From: Imperialibacter sp. EC-SDR9
Lineage (GTDB): Bacteria > Bacteroidota > Bacteroidia > Cytophagales > Cyclobacteriaceae
Length of the DNA stretch: 64,000 bases
Reading direction: 5' to 3'
Assembly: GCF_902498805.1 (NCBI RefSeq)
Contig: NZ_LR701576.1
Coordinates: 186,001-250,000, forward strand
Part shown: positions 1 to 7,216 of the stretch, piece after piece
Position numbering within the stretch: the first letter of the stretch is position 1
How the letters are laid out: each line of letters starts with the position of its first letter
The notes under the pieces: generated by a model
Database searches by the model: none
Seen by the model: only the letters and a program-made list of their open reading frames with translations
Told to the model about the DNA's origin: nothing
Program-made: the position numbers and the translations under genes

Positions 1-992
1 TGAAGATTGAAACAAAGATTTATCCTTCCGAAGAGCTTACAGTGGTGGCCAATGTGAGAGGTTCGCAAGTGCCCGATGAAAGGCTGGTATTTAGCGCCCA
101 TGTGCAGGAGCCCGGCGCCAACGACAACGCCTCAGGTACGGGCACGCAGGTAGAAATGGCAGCTGTAACGGCGAAACTGGTGAACGAGAACAAATTCGAC
201 CCGAAAAGAACCATTACGTTTCTGTGGGGCGACGAAATCGTTTCGACCAGGCGCTACATTGAAGAAGACTCACTAAGGGCTTCGAACATCAAATGGGGCA
301 TCAGTCTCGACATGGTAGGCGAAAACACGGCGGTAACAGGCGGTTCTTTCCTTATTGAAAAAATGCCGGACCCCAGCGCTATCTGGACACGAGGCAACGA
401 CAAACATACCGAGTGGGGAGCTGGCGATGTAACCCTGGCCGACATGAAACCTCACTACTTCAACGACTTTATACTAAACCGCTTTTTGGAACAGGGAGTA
501 GCTGCCAACTGGGCAGTGAGCTACAACCCATTCGAAGGAGGCAGCGACCATGTGCCTTTTTTGGAAGCCAACATTCCGGGTTTGCTGCTTTGGCATTTCA
601 CCGACCAGTTTTATCACACCGACAACGACCGGCTCGACAAAGTATCGAAAGAGACAGAGCGAAATGTTGCCACCGCTGCGCTGGCATCGGCTTTCACACT
701 TGTTAACGCCGACCACCAAACCGCTATGGGGATTATCGGCGAAATAAAAAAGGCAGCCACCGACAGGCTGAATGCCGAAGCCGAGCTGAGCAAGAACGCC
801 ATTAAGCAGGGTTCTCCTGCCTCAGAACAAACCCAAATCATCAGCGCCTGGACCGACTGGTACATGAAGGCCCTCGGTAGTGTGAAAGACATGGAAGTGG
901 GTGGATCCAGTGGGGAGACTATCAAAACAATCGAAGCTTCACAAAAAGAAATACAGCAGCTTTCAGGAGAAATAATCGGGCAACTGCGCTAA
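1..992 (+). CDS. M28-family metallopeptidase, 5'-truncated by window edge
   Basis: The frame is open from base 3 with no start in the window, so only the C-terminal ~330 residues are present. Counting from the GTG at 42, the M28 zinc-site landmarks are SAHVQEPGANDNASG (H20, D28), LWGDE (D64, E65), GGSDHVPF and the histidine in TDQFYHTDNDRLDKV. This fold removes N-terminal amino acids or dipeptides with two zinc ions, usually in the periplasm or outside the cell. Two positions differ from the textbook family: the HxD aspartate is Q22, and the EE pair reads DE, so the usual catalytic glutamate is aspartate. This may mark a subfamily rather than an inactive enzyme. The C-terminal ~100 residues look helical. 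Fold is secure, substrate unknown. Confidence 0.85.
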   Translation, partial: KIETKIYPSEELTVVANVRGSQVPDERLVFSAHVQEPGANDNASGTGTQVEMAAVTAKLVNENKFDPKRTITFLWGDEIVSTRRYIEEDSLRASNIKWGISLDMVGENTAVTGGSFLIEKMPDPSAIWTRGNDKHTEWGAGDVTLADMKPHYFNDFILNRFLEQGVAANWAVSYNPFEGGSDHVPFLEANIPGLLLWHFTDQFYHTDNDRLDKVSKETERNVATAALASAFTLVNADHQTAMGIIGEIKKAATDRLNAEAELSKNAIKQGSPASEQTQIISAWTDWYMKALGSVKDMEVGGSSGETIKTIEASQKEIQQLSGEIIGQLR

Positions 993-1030
993 TTGGCAAG
1001 ATATTAGCACAGACAGGCGGTGAGAGAATA

Positions 1031-1053
1031 ACTGAACCAATACTTCGTTCAGT
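1031..1053. promoter_or_regulatory. Dyad ACTGAAC-N9-GTTCAGT upstream of the basic-tail gene
   Basis: A perfect 7-bp inverted repeat with a 9-base spacer, ending about 19 bases before the ATG at 1072. The position suits an operator or a leader hairpin. No regulator can be assigned. Confidence 0.3.
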
Positions 1054-1071
1054 TAAAAGTATTAGCTAGCC

Positions 1072-1638
1072 ATGTCCAAACTATTTATCCCATTGCTTTT
1101 CCTGGCTGTTTCAGTCCAGGCACAGAAATATTCCACAGCCCTCGGCGTCCGGTTTGGCAATGAGCACTATGGCATCACGGCAAAGCAGAAGCTGTTTTCC
1201 AGAACGACGCTCGAAGGCATTTTTGCAGCTTACCCCAGCCAGTACAGCAGTACGCTCCTTATTGAACAACATTTTCCTTTGATTGGCAAAGGCTTCAATA
1301 TATACACCGGAGCCGGCGTGCATTTGGGAGAGCAAAAAGAACAGGGAAACTATTATGGCTACGACGCCATACTCGGCGCTGAAATGAAGCTACCCGGGCT
1401 ACCCATTGTGATTTCGGCCGACGTCAAGCCAGCCTTTGAAGTCAATCACTCCGACTGGTTCACTTTTTCGACAGGCCTTTCCGCTCATTACATCATTGCC
1501 AAAGACACCAAAAAGAAAAGGCAAAAAGCCAGGGAAAAGAGAAAGCGGAAAAAGGAACGGCAGAAGCGCAGAGAGGAAAAAGCTGAGTCGGACAACGGGT
1601 CAGGTCTCCTGAAGTTCGACCTTTTCAAAAAAGGCTGA
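1072..1638 (+). CDS. Small secreted protein with highly basic C-terminal tail, unknown function
   Basis: A 188-residue protein starting MSKLFIPLLFLAVSVQAQ, a clear Sec signal peptide cleaved after AQA. Residues 19-140 alternate aromatic and glycine-rich strands (YSTALGVRFGNEHYGITA, FNIYTGAGVHLGE, YGYDAILGAEMKLPGLP), as expected of a small outer-membrane beta-barrel or lipocalin-like protein. Residues ~145-172 are almost entirely Lys, Arg, Glu and Gln, then an acidic linker and the end LLKFDLFKKG. I do not recognise the family. The gene stands alone; its 3' end faces the DUF983 gene only four bases away. The tail could bind LPS, nucleic acid or peptidoglycan, but that is speculation. Confidence 0.7.
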   Translation: MSKLFIPLLFLAVSVQAQKYSTALGVRFGNEHYGITAKQKLFSRTTLEGIFAAYPSQYSSTLLIEQHFPLIGKGFNIYTGAGVHLGEQKEQGNYYGYDAILGAEMKLPGLPIVISADVKPAFEVNHSDWFTFSTGLSAHYIIAKDTKKKRQKAREKRKRKKERQKRREEKAESDNGSGLLKFDLFKKG

Positions 1639-1642
1639 TTGC

Positions 1643-2032
1643 CTATTCTTTTTTCGCCGCTATCCCCTTGTACTTTATCATCATGTTGATCCAGATGCTT
1701 CTGGAAAAGCGGTAATTGAACGGCAACAGTCCCACAACTATCGTCACTATGGCCACCATCATCATGGTGAGTGTCACCTCGTCAACAATCAAAGCAAGGA
1801 TCACCCAAACAGCCACAAAAATAACCGAGTTGATGCCATAGCTAACGAACATCGCTCCGTAGTAGTAGCCAGGTTCCGGCTCAAACGACTGGTTGCATAT
1901 GGAGCACACCTTATACATATGAGTGAACTTCGAAAAACTGAAATGATTGCTCCCGGGAAACAAATCACCTTCATGGCACCGGGGACATTTCATTTTGGTG
2001 ATGGCATAAAATTTTGATCCTTTGTTGCTCAT
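1643..2032 (-). CDS. DUF983 family membrane protein
   Basis: I place the start at the ATG at 2032 (MSNKGSKFYAITKMKCPRC) because the upstream frame lacks family features; this gives 129 residues. An N-terminal zinc-ribbon-like pair CPRC...CSIC surrounds the stretch GDLFPGSNHFSFSKFTHMY, followed by FEPEPGYYYGAMFVSY, the hallmark of DUF983. Two hydrophobic segments follow (SVIFVAVWVILALIVDEV and TMMMVAIVTIVVGLLPF). The family is a small conserved membrane protein of unknown biochemical role in Bacteroidota and Alphaproteobacteria. It converges on the preceding gene with a four-base gap. Confidence 0.85.
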   Translation of the reverse strand: MSNKGSKFYAITKMKCPRCHEGDLFPGSNHFSFSKFTHMYKVCSICNQSFEPEPGYYYGAMFVSYGINSVIFVAVWVILALIVDEVTLTMMMVAIVTIVVGLLPFNYRFSRSIWINMMIKYKGIAAKKE

Positions 2033-2159
2033 GGGGTGTCGCTCGAGATATATTGACACAAAGTTACGAATTGGTAGGTGGCAGAGAAGAAAATTTCGTC
2101 CTAGTAGTAAGGAAATCATATCTCCTATTGCCAATTATTCCTTTTCCCCTTTGCTGATC

Positions 2160-2191
2160 TTTGATTAATATAGACCCTCGTTATTTATTTG
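2160..2191 (+). promoter_or_regulatory. Putative Bacteroidota promoter for the sugar dehydrogenase gene
   Basis: TTTG at 2160-2163, a 20-base spacer, and TTTATTTG at 2184-2191, one mismatch from the TAnnTTTG -7 consensus of this phylum. Transcription would start about 30 bases before the ATG at 2226. Confidence 0.4.
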
Positions 2192-2225
2192 ACACTGCAC
2201 AAACTTGCCACAAACTAATTTGAGA

Positions 2226-3947
2226 ATGAAAACAACCTCCCTTCTAAGCCTCAGCTACCTGCTTTTAATCTTGCTGATAGTCTCTTCCTGCGGCGGCGAA
2301 ACAAAAAAAGATAACAACGGTATTTCCACCGATGAAGCGGCAATAGCGGCCGGTCAAGCCACTTTCGAGCAAACATGCGGCACCTGCCACAACTTTATGC
2401 AGGCTGGCATTGGGCCTCAGCTGGGAGGACTCACCAAAGAAGTGTCCGCAGACTGGATCAAAAAATTCATCAAGAACCCGCAGGGAATGATCGACGCCGG
2501 TGACGAGCGGGCTGTCACTCTTTTCAAACAGTATAATTCCTATATGCCTGCATTCTCCTATTTGTCGGATGAACAAATAGACCAGGTCATTGCCTATATC
2601 AATACCAAAGACGGACCTGCCTTCAGCGGCACCAACGCAGGCGAGGCTTTGCAAAACCCTATTCCCGACACAATCCAGACGTCCGACATAACTGTGGAAA
2701 TAAAGGAGATCACCAGCCTTCCACCTTCTGGAAAAGCACCACTCATTAACAGGGAGACTAAAATGGATCAAATCCCCGGCACCGATAGGTCTTTTGTGGT
2801 AGACCTGCGGGGGAAACTCTATGAACTGGTCAACGGCGAACCCAGGGTGTACATGGACATGGAAGCGCTGCAACCTAAATTTATCAACACGCCGGGCCAT
2901 GGCACAGGGTTTGGCAGCTTCGCTTTTCACCCTGAATTTACCAGCAACGGCTTACTCTACACCACCCACACCGAACCTGCAGGAAGTGCACCGGCAGATT
3001 TTGCCTATGCTGATTCAATACGGGTCAAGCTGCAGTGGGTATTAACCGAATGGACGACCGACCCCGCCGCAAAGGCTCCTTTTAAAGCCAGTAAAAGCAA
3101 GGAACTGTTTCGGATCAACATGGTCACCCAAATCCATGGCATGCAGGACATCAGATTCAACCCAACCGTTAAAAGAGGCGATGCCGATTATGGCCTCCTC
3201 TATATCGGCCTCGGTGACGGAGGGGCATCAGAAAATGGCTATCCTTTCCTGATCGACAACCTGGAAACCGCCTGGGGCTCCATCTTCCGGATCGACCCGG
3301 CAGGGAACAACAGCAAAAACGGGCAGTACGGCATTCCTGCTTCCAATCCTTTCGTGAACGAAAGCGATCCCAATACAGTAAAAGAAATTTATGCCAAGGG
3401 TTTTAGAAACCCACACAGGCTCACCTGGCTGCAGTCGGGTGAAATGCTGGCGTCCAATATTGGTCACCATATGATCGAAGCGCTGTACATCATTTTACCC
3501 GGACACAACTACGGCTGGCCGTATCGGGAGGGCTCCTTCATCATCAATCCGTACGACGACATGAATAAGGTGTATGCCAGACAAATGGATCCCAACGACC
3601 CCATCACTTACCCGGTGGCAGAATATGACCACGATGAAGGCAACGCTATCCTGGGCGGGTACGAATACACCGGATCGGATGTACCTGAGCTAAAGGGAAA
3701 GTATGTGTTTGGCGACATCGTGCACGGATGGCTGGCCTATGTCAACGTCAGCGATTTGAAGCTGGGGCAGGTAGCCACCATCAAAAAGTTACAGGTAAGC
3801 ATGAACGGCCAGCCAGTCAGCTTCAAAGAAATGAACGATGGACAAAAAGTAGACTTACGACTAGGCACCGATGCAGCCGGTGAGCTCTACATTTTCACCA
3901 AATCGAACGGCAAAGCCTACAAAGTGGTGAGCTCAAAGCCGATGTAA
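2226..3947 (+). CDS. Cytochrome c / PQQ-dependent sugar dehydrogenase fusion lipoprotein
   Basis: I chose the ATG at 2226, seven codons inside the longest frame, because MKTTSLLSLSYLLLILLIVSSC gives a clean lipoprotein signal with lipid cysteine C22. A small c-type cytochrome domain follows, with heme motif CGTCH at 51-55 and a likely axial Met in YMPAF. From about residue 160 comes a GSDH/YliI-type six-bladed propeller: HGTGFGSFAFHPEF, GLLYIGLGDGG, FRNPHRLTW, GHNYGWPYREG. Such fusions oxidise sugars or other polyols in the periplasm and pass electrons through the attached heme to the respiratory chain. The 573-residue length fits one cytochrome plus one propeller. Substrate and whether PQQ is bound cannot be read from sequence. 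Confidence 0.88.
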   Translation: MKTTSLLSLSYLLLILLIVSSCGGETKKDNNGISTDEAAIAAGQATFEQTCGTCHNFMQAGIGPQLGGLTKEVSADWIKKFIKNPQGMIDAGDERAVTLFKQYNSYMPAFSYLSDEQIDQVIAYINTKDGPAFSGTNAGEALQNPIPDTIQTSDITVEIKEITSLPPSGKAPLINRETKMDQIPGTDRSFVVDLRGKLYELVNGEPRVYMDMEALQPKFINTPGHGTGFGSFAFHPEFTSNGLLYTTHTEPAGSAPADFAYADSIRVKLQWVLTEWTTDPAAKAPFKASKSKELFRINMVTQIHGMQDIRFNPTVKRGDADYGLLYIGLGDGGASENGYPFLIDNLETAWGSIFRIDPAGNNSKNGQYGIPASNPFVNESDPNTVKEIYAKGFRNPHRLTWLQSGEMLASNIGHHMIEALYIILPGHNYGWPYREGSFIINPYDDMNKVYARQMDPNDPITYPVAEYDHDEGNAILGGYEYTGSDVPELKGKYVFGDIVHGWLAYVNVSDLKLGQVATIKKLQVSMNGQPVSFKEMNDGQKVDLRLGTDAAGELYIFTKSNGKAYKVVSSKPM

Positions 3948-3975
3948 CTGAACACAAATACCACTACGGAGCGTC

Positions 3976-3995
3976 ATGCCTGCATCAGCAGGCAT
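3976..3995. other. Short perfect hairpin between two genes
   Basis: ATGCCTGC-ATCA-GCAGGCAT is a perfect 8-bp stem with a four-base loop, 29 bases after the sugar dehydrogenase stop and 40 bases before the next start. There is no T-run behind it, so it is a weak terminator candidate; it may protect the upstream mRNA 3' end. Confidence 0.4.
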
Positions 3996-4034
3996 CTCGG
4001 TTTGTAGCACAATCGATGTCAAAAAAAAACAGGC

Positions 4035-5126
4035 ATGCAAACATCCGGTCTTATCAACACCTCAGCAAAATCAATAGTAGTCCTGGGCCTCTTATTTAAC
4101 ACTTCCTGTAAAGAGGTGAAAAAAGAAACAGTGGAAGCAGCAGCAGCCCCCACCGTCACTCCCCTCGCCTCCGACTTCGTTTTCGGCGACGACCGTGACT
4201 TCGCCCAGGCCCACGCCTCCACCCTCGTCCGCACCAACGACGGTAACTTCCTAGTAGCCTGGTTTGGCGGCACCCACGAAAAGCACGACGACGTAGGCAT
4301 ATGGCTCACCAAGGGCAACGCCGGCAACTTCTCAAGACCCACAGAAGTAGCCAAAATCCGTGAAGACGCCCATTGGAACCCGGTGCTGTTCAAAGAAGCC
4401 TCCGGAGATATCATCCTCTATTTCAAAGTAGGCAAAACCATCGACAACTGGGAAACCTGGTGGATCCGCACCACCGACAACGGCGAAACCTGGTCAGCCC
4501 CTGCTGAGCTGGTAGCAGGCGACAAGGGCGGCCGGGGGCCGGTAAGAAACAAGCCCGTCACATTAGCGGACGGCACACTGCTTTCGGGCTCGTCTAAGGA
4601 AACCAACAAAGTGTGGGATGCCTTTGTGGATCGCAGCACCGACAATGGACAAACATGGACAAAATCTGACTTCCTGCCCCTCGACAGAACAGCCATTGGA
4701 GGGGAAGGCATTATCCAGCCTACGCTGTGGGAGTCTGCACCGGGCAAGGTGCACATGCTATTAAGGAGCTCGGCCGGTGCTATCTGTCGCAGCGACTCTG
4801 AAGACGGTGGTGTGACCTGGTCGGCGGTGTACAAAACTGAGCTCCCCAACCCCAACAGCGGCATCGACGTGGTGAAGCTGCCAGGCGGCACTTTGGCCCT
4901 AGCCTTCAACAACACCTCGGGCAACTGGGGTTCACGGTCGCCGCTCTCTCTTGGTGTTTCCACCGACAACGGCCTCACCTGGCCCACCATTGTAGATATC
5001 GACAAAGGCACGGAAGAAGAGGAGTTCTCCTACCCCGCCATCATCCAGTACGGCGACACCGTGGCTGTTACCTACACCTGGAAACGCCAGAAGATTGTGT
5101 TTAAGAGCTTTTTGGTAAACAACTAA
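4035..5126 (+). CDS. Sialidase-like BNR/Asp-box lipoprotein
   Basis: A 363-residue protein with a lipoprotein-like signal (SIVVLGLLFNTSC, lipid cysteine near residue 25). Four Asp-box motifs of the S-x-D-x-G-x-T-W type are visible: TTDNGETWSA, STDNGQTWTK, SEDGGVTWSA and STDNGLTWPT. The start of the domain, QAHASTLVRTNDGNFLVAWFGGTHE, is typical of bacterial neuraminidase-fold enzymes. This six-bladed propeller family includes exo-sialidases but also many glycoside hydrolases and lyases of other specificity, so sialic acid is not assured. Acting site would be periplasm or cell surface. The stop codon TAA (5124-5126) lies inside the first hairpin repeat, so the repeat array abuts the coding region. 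Confidence 0.8.
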   Translation: MQTSGLINTSAKSIVVLGLLFNTSCKEVKKETVEAAAAPTVTPLASDFVFGDDRDFAQAHASTLVRTNDGNFLVAWFGGTHEKHDDVGIWLTKGNAGNFSRPTEVAKIREDAHWNPVLFKEASGDIILYFKVGKTIDNWETWWIRTTDNGETWSAPAELVAGDKGGRGPVRNKPVTLADGTLLSGSSKETNKVWDAFVDRSTDNGQTWTKSDFLPLDRTAIGGEGIIQPTLWESAPGKVHMLLRSSAGAICRSDSEDGGVTWSAVYKTELPNPNSGIDVVKLPGGTLALAFNNTSGNWGSRSPLSLGVSTDNGLTWPTIVDIDKGTEEEEFSYPAIIQYGDTVAVTYTWKRQKIVFKSFLVNN

Positions 5127-5409
5127 AGAGGTTACTCTCTACCTCCCCGCCGATGTAACCCCTTGGACTAAAGAGGTTACTCTATGCGTCCCTGCTGATG
5201 TAACCTCTTTACTCAGCAACAAATCGTCTTCTAAGATTAAAGAGGTTACGACTTTCTGCCGGGCAAAGTAACCTCTTTAATTGTAACGGCTTGAACTAAA
5301 GAGGTTACTCTCTCCTCCCCTGCCAATGTAACCTCTTTAGTCTGAAACGTATCGACTTCGAAGATTAAAGAGGTTGCACTTTCTCTGGGGCTAGAGTAAC
5401 CTCTTTAAT
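5124..5409. repeat. Array A: five palindromic 47-bp hairpin repeats
   Basis: Five hairpins lie at 5124-5166, 5168-5212, 5236-5282, 5295-5341 and 5364-5409. Arms are (A/T)TAAAGAGGTTAC and its complement GTAACCTCTTTA(A/T). Two kinds alternate: type I starts ACTAAAGAGG with an inner segment near TCCCTGCCGATG, type II starts ATTAAAGAGG with inner CTTTCTGCCGGGCAA. Linkers are also conserved (ATCGTCTTC.AAG before type II, GTAACGGCTTGA before type I). The first copy has a damaged right arm. The array follows the sialidase-like gene directly and includes its stop codon. No open reading frame runs through it. Origin unknown; it resembles REP/MITE-type intergenic palindromes. Confidence 0.9.
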
Positions 5410-5416
5410 TACCCCC

Positions 5417-5494
5417 TCACTCCAACACCACCTTCTCCTTCCTCGGGTACTTCACATCGAAGTGCGGAGAAAACTTATTGCGAGCAATGTGATC
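5417..5494 (-). pseudogene. Possible 25-codon C-terminal gene remnant
   Basis: On the minus strand the sequence between an in-frame TAA (5495-5497) and a TGA (5417-5419) reads DHIARNKFSPHFDVKYPR followed by KEKVVLE, which looks like real protein sequence rather than chance. It has no start and no room for one. It may be the end of a deleted gene whose 3' end, like its neighbours, carried the hairpin array. Family not recognised. Confidence 0.35.
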
Positions 5495-5527
5495 TTAACT
5501 TTTTTCTACTTTCTTTTTGATTGAATG

Positions 5528-5549
5528 GCACAATACTCGTTCATTGTGC
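5528..5549. promoter_or_regulatory. Dyad GCACAAT-N8-ATTGTGC upstream of the TIG lipoprotein gene
   Basis: A perfect 7-bp inverted repeat ending 21 bases before the ATG at 5571. It could be an operator or a leader stem. The rest of 5495-5570 shows only AT-rich sequence. Confidence 0.3.
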
Positions 5550-5570
5550 GAGATAAATAGTTTGATCTCC

Positions 5571-6842
5571 ATGAAAATAATACAAAAGGCCCAAGTTTTA
5601 GCCTTCCTTTTGATTTCTATAGTATCCGTTTCTTCCTGTGACAAAGAGGAGTCGGTGCCGCTTCCTGTGCCAGAAGTAATAGAAATACTGCCTACCGGTG
5701 GTGTTGCCGGCATGGAGGTAACTATATCTGGCAGCAATTTCGTCGCCGACACCCTGGGTAATACTGTAACATTCAACGGGTTGGTGGCGAGTGTCAAAGA
5801 AGCGTCCACCGATGAGCTGGTAGTGGTGGTGCCAGAAGGAGGAGAAACCGGAGCCATTGAGGTGTCAACAAAAGGAGGAACGGCAACGGGTCCTGATTTC
5901 AGATACTATCAGATATATATCCTTGGCACTGCACGCTCAAAAACCACAAAACAAGATGTGATTACTTTATGGAGAAATGGTGTAGCGGAAGGTGTATCTG
6001 ATGAAAACGTTTCGTGTTGGGCAGCCGCCATCGCTTTGTCAGGAAGTGACGTCTATGTTTCAGGAATAACGGTTGGTACTGGAATTAACCTACCAACCTA
6101 TTGGAAGAATGGTCAGGCGTTTCCTCTGACCGGCGGTAAGCACGGAACAGTTGGCGGGTTGTCCGTCTACGGAGACGATGTTTATGTAGCCGGTTCTGAG
6201 CAAATTGGAAATTTGCAGGTGGCTACTTACTGGAAAAACGGAGTGAGTATTAACCTGGTACCGAGAGGTACTGGCTACAGTTATGCGTATGATGTGAAAA
6301 TGAGCGATGGGGATGTATACGTGGCGGGGACAGGTAGTTCCCAGGGAATTTCCTTAGGAACGCTTTGGAAAAACGGAAGTAAATTGGAGTTTGAGGGCGA
6401 TTTTGACGGTGTTTCCCTGAATCAGATGGAAGTAGAGGGTAGCGATGTTTACTTGCTGGGGCAAAGACTTACTGGCAGTAAACCCGCAATTTCATACTGG
6501 AAAAATGGTATTGAACATCCGCTTACCGATGGGTCTCATCAGGCTGTTCCCAGGGGGTTTGTTGTTGATAATGGCAGCGTATTGGTGGCCGGTTATGAGA
6601 ATAACAACCAGCTTAATAAGGTAGCCAAGGTTTGGATCAACGATAAAGAGTACGTTCTCTCAGACGGATCCTCCTCTTTCCATTTATCCGACATTGCTGT
6701 TATCAATGGCGACGTCATCACTGCCGGTCATATAGAAATCGAAAACAACAATGAAATTGCCTTCTACGCCATCAATGATCAGCTTTTCACATTGACTGAC
6801 CGCAGTTCAAGCCTTAGTATTTCAGGAATGGTTGTTTTCTAG
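5571..6842 (+). CDS. IPT/TIG-domain lipoprotein with repeated YWKNG beta-propeller-like units
   Basis: The ATG at 5571 gives MKIIQKAQVLAFLLISIVSVSSCDKEES, a lipoprotein signal whose acidic residues just after the cysteine resemble Bacteroidota surface-export signals. Residues ~30-115 form an IPT/TIG immunoglobulin-like domain (PEVIEILPTGGVAGMEVTIS...FNGLVASV). The remainder holds about six units of the pattern 'DVYVAG...(T/S)YWKNG...LT(D/G)G', spaced 40-45 residues, probably a six-bladed propeller. I know no function for this repeat. It lies between two hairpin arrays. Likely a cell-surface binding protein; 424 residues. Confidence 0.75.
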   Translation: MKIIQKAQVLAFLLISIVSVSSCDKEESVPLPVPEVIEILPTGGVAGMEVTISGSNFVADTLGNTVTFNGLVASVKEASTDELVVVVPEGGETGAIEVSTKGGTATGPDFRYYQIYILGTARSKTTKQDVITLWRNGVAEGVSDENVSCWAAAIALSGSDVYVSGITVGTGINLPTYWKNGQAFPLTGGKHGTVGGLSVYGDDVYVAGSEQIGNLQVATYWKNGVSINLVPRGTGYSYAYDVKMSDGDVYVAGTGSSQGISLGTLWKNGSKLEFEGDFDGVSLNQMEVEGSDVYLLGQRLTGSKPAISYWKNGIEHPLTDGSHQAVPRGFVVDNGSVLVAGYENNNQLNKVAKVWINDKEYVLSDGSSSFHLSDIAVINGDVITAGHIEIENNNEIAFYAINDQLFTLTDRSSSLSISGMVVF

Positions 6843-6906
6843 TATCGAAGATTGTGGTCAACAAATCAACTCATTTAGGCTTTCAAAGTGTACTCATCTC
6901 GTTCAG

Positions 6907-7216
6907 TGAAAGCAGGTTACGACTTGCTACAGGGCAGAGTAACGGCTTTAATGGTAACGCCTTGAACTAAAGAGGTTACTCTCTACGTCCCTGCCGATGT
7001 AACCTCTTTAGTCAGGGTGAATCGTCTTCGAAGATTAAAGAGGTTACAACTTGCTGCGGGGCAGAGTAACCTCTTTAATGGTAACGGCTCGAACTAAAGA
7101 GGCTACTCTATGCGTCCCTGCCGATGTAACCTCTTTAGTCGGGACGAATGGGATGAATTGTTTCCTGAAGATTAAAGAGGTTACACTTGCTTTGCGGCTA
7201 GAGTAACCTCTTTAAT
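6907..7216. repeat. Array B: five palindromic 47-bp hairpin repeats
   Basis: Copies lie at 6907-6952 (degenerate), 6966-7012, 7034-7079, 7093-7139 and 7171-7216, alternating type II, I, II, I, II, with the same arms and linkers as the array at 5.1-5.4 kb. The last copies of both arrays share the inner segment GGCTAGAGTAACC. The array fills the space between two convergent genes and its last hairpin contains the TAA stop of the Kelch gene (7212-7214). Bases 6843-6906 before it show nothing recognisable. Confidence 0.9.

Noticed and set aside
1629-1655. Bidirectional terminator between converging genes at 1.64 kb
   Set aside because: Only a three-base GGC/GCC stem is available inside A- and T-rich flanks.
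2265-2930. 221-codon minus-strand frame in the sugar dehydrogenase gene
   Set aside because: Shadow of a gene with a heme motif and propeller signatures on the plus strand.
5124-7216. CRISPR array
   Set aside because: Units are palindromes of two alternating types with conserved linkers rather than short direct repeats with unique spacers, and no cas genes are present.
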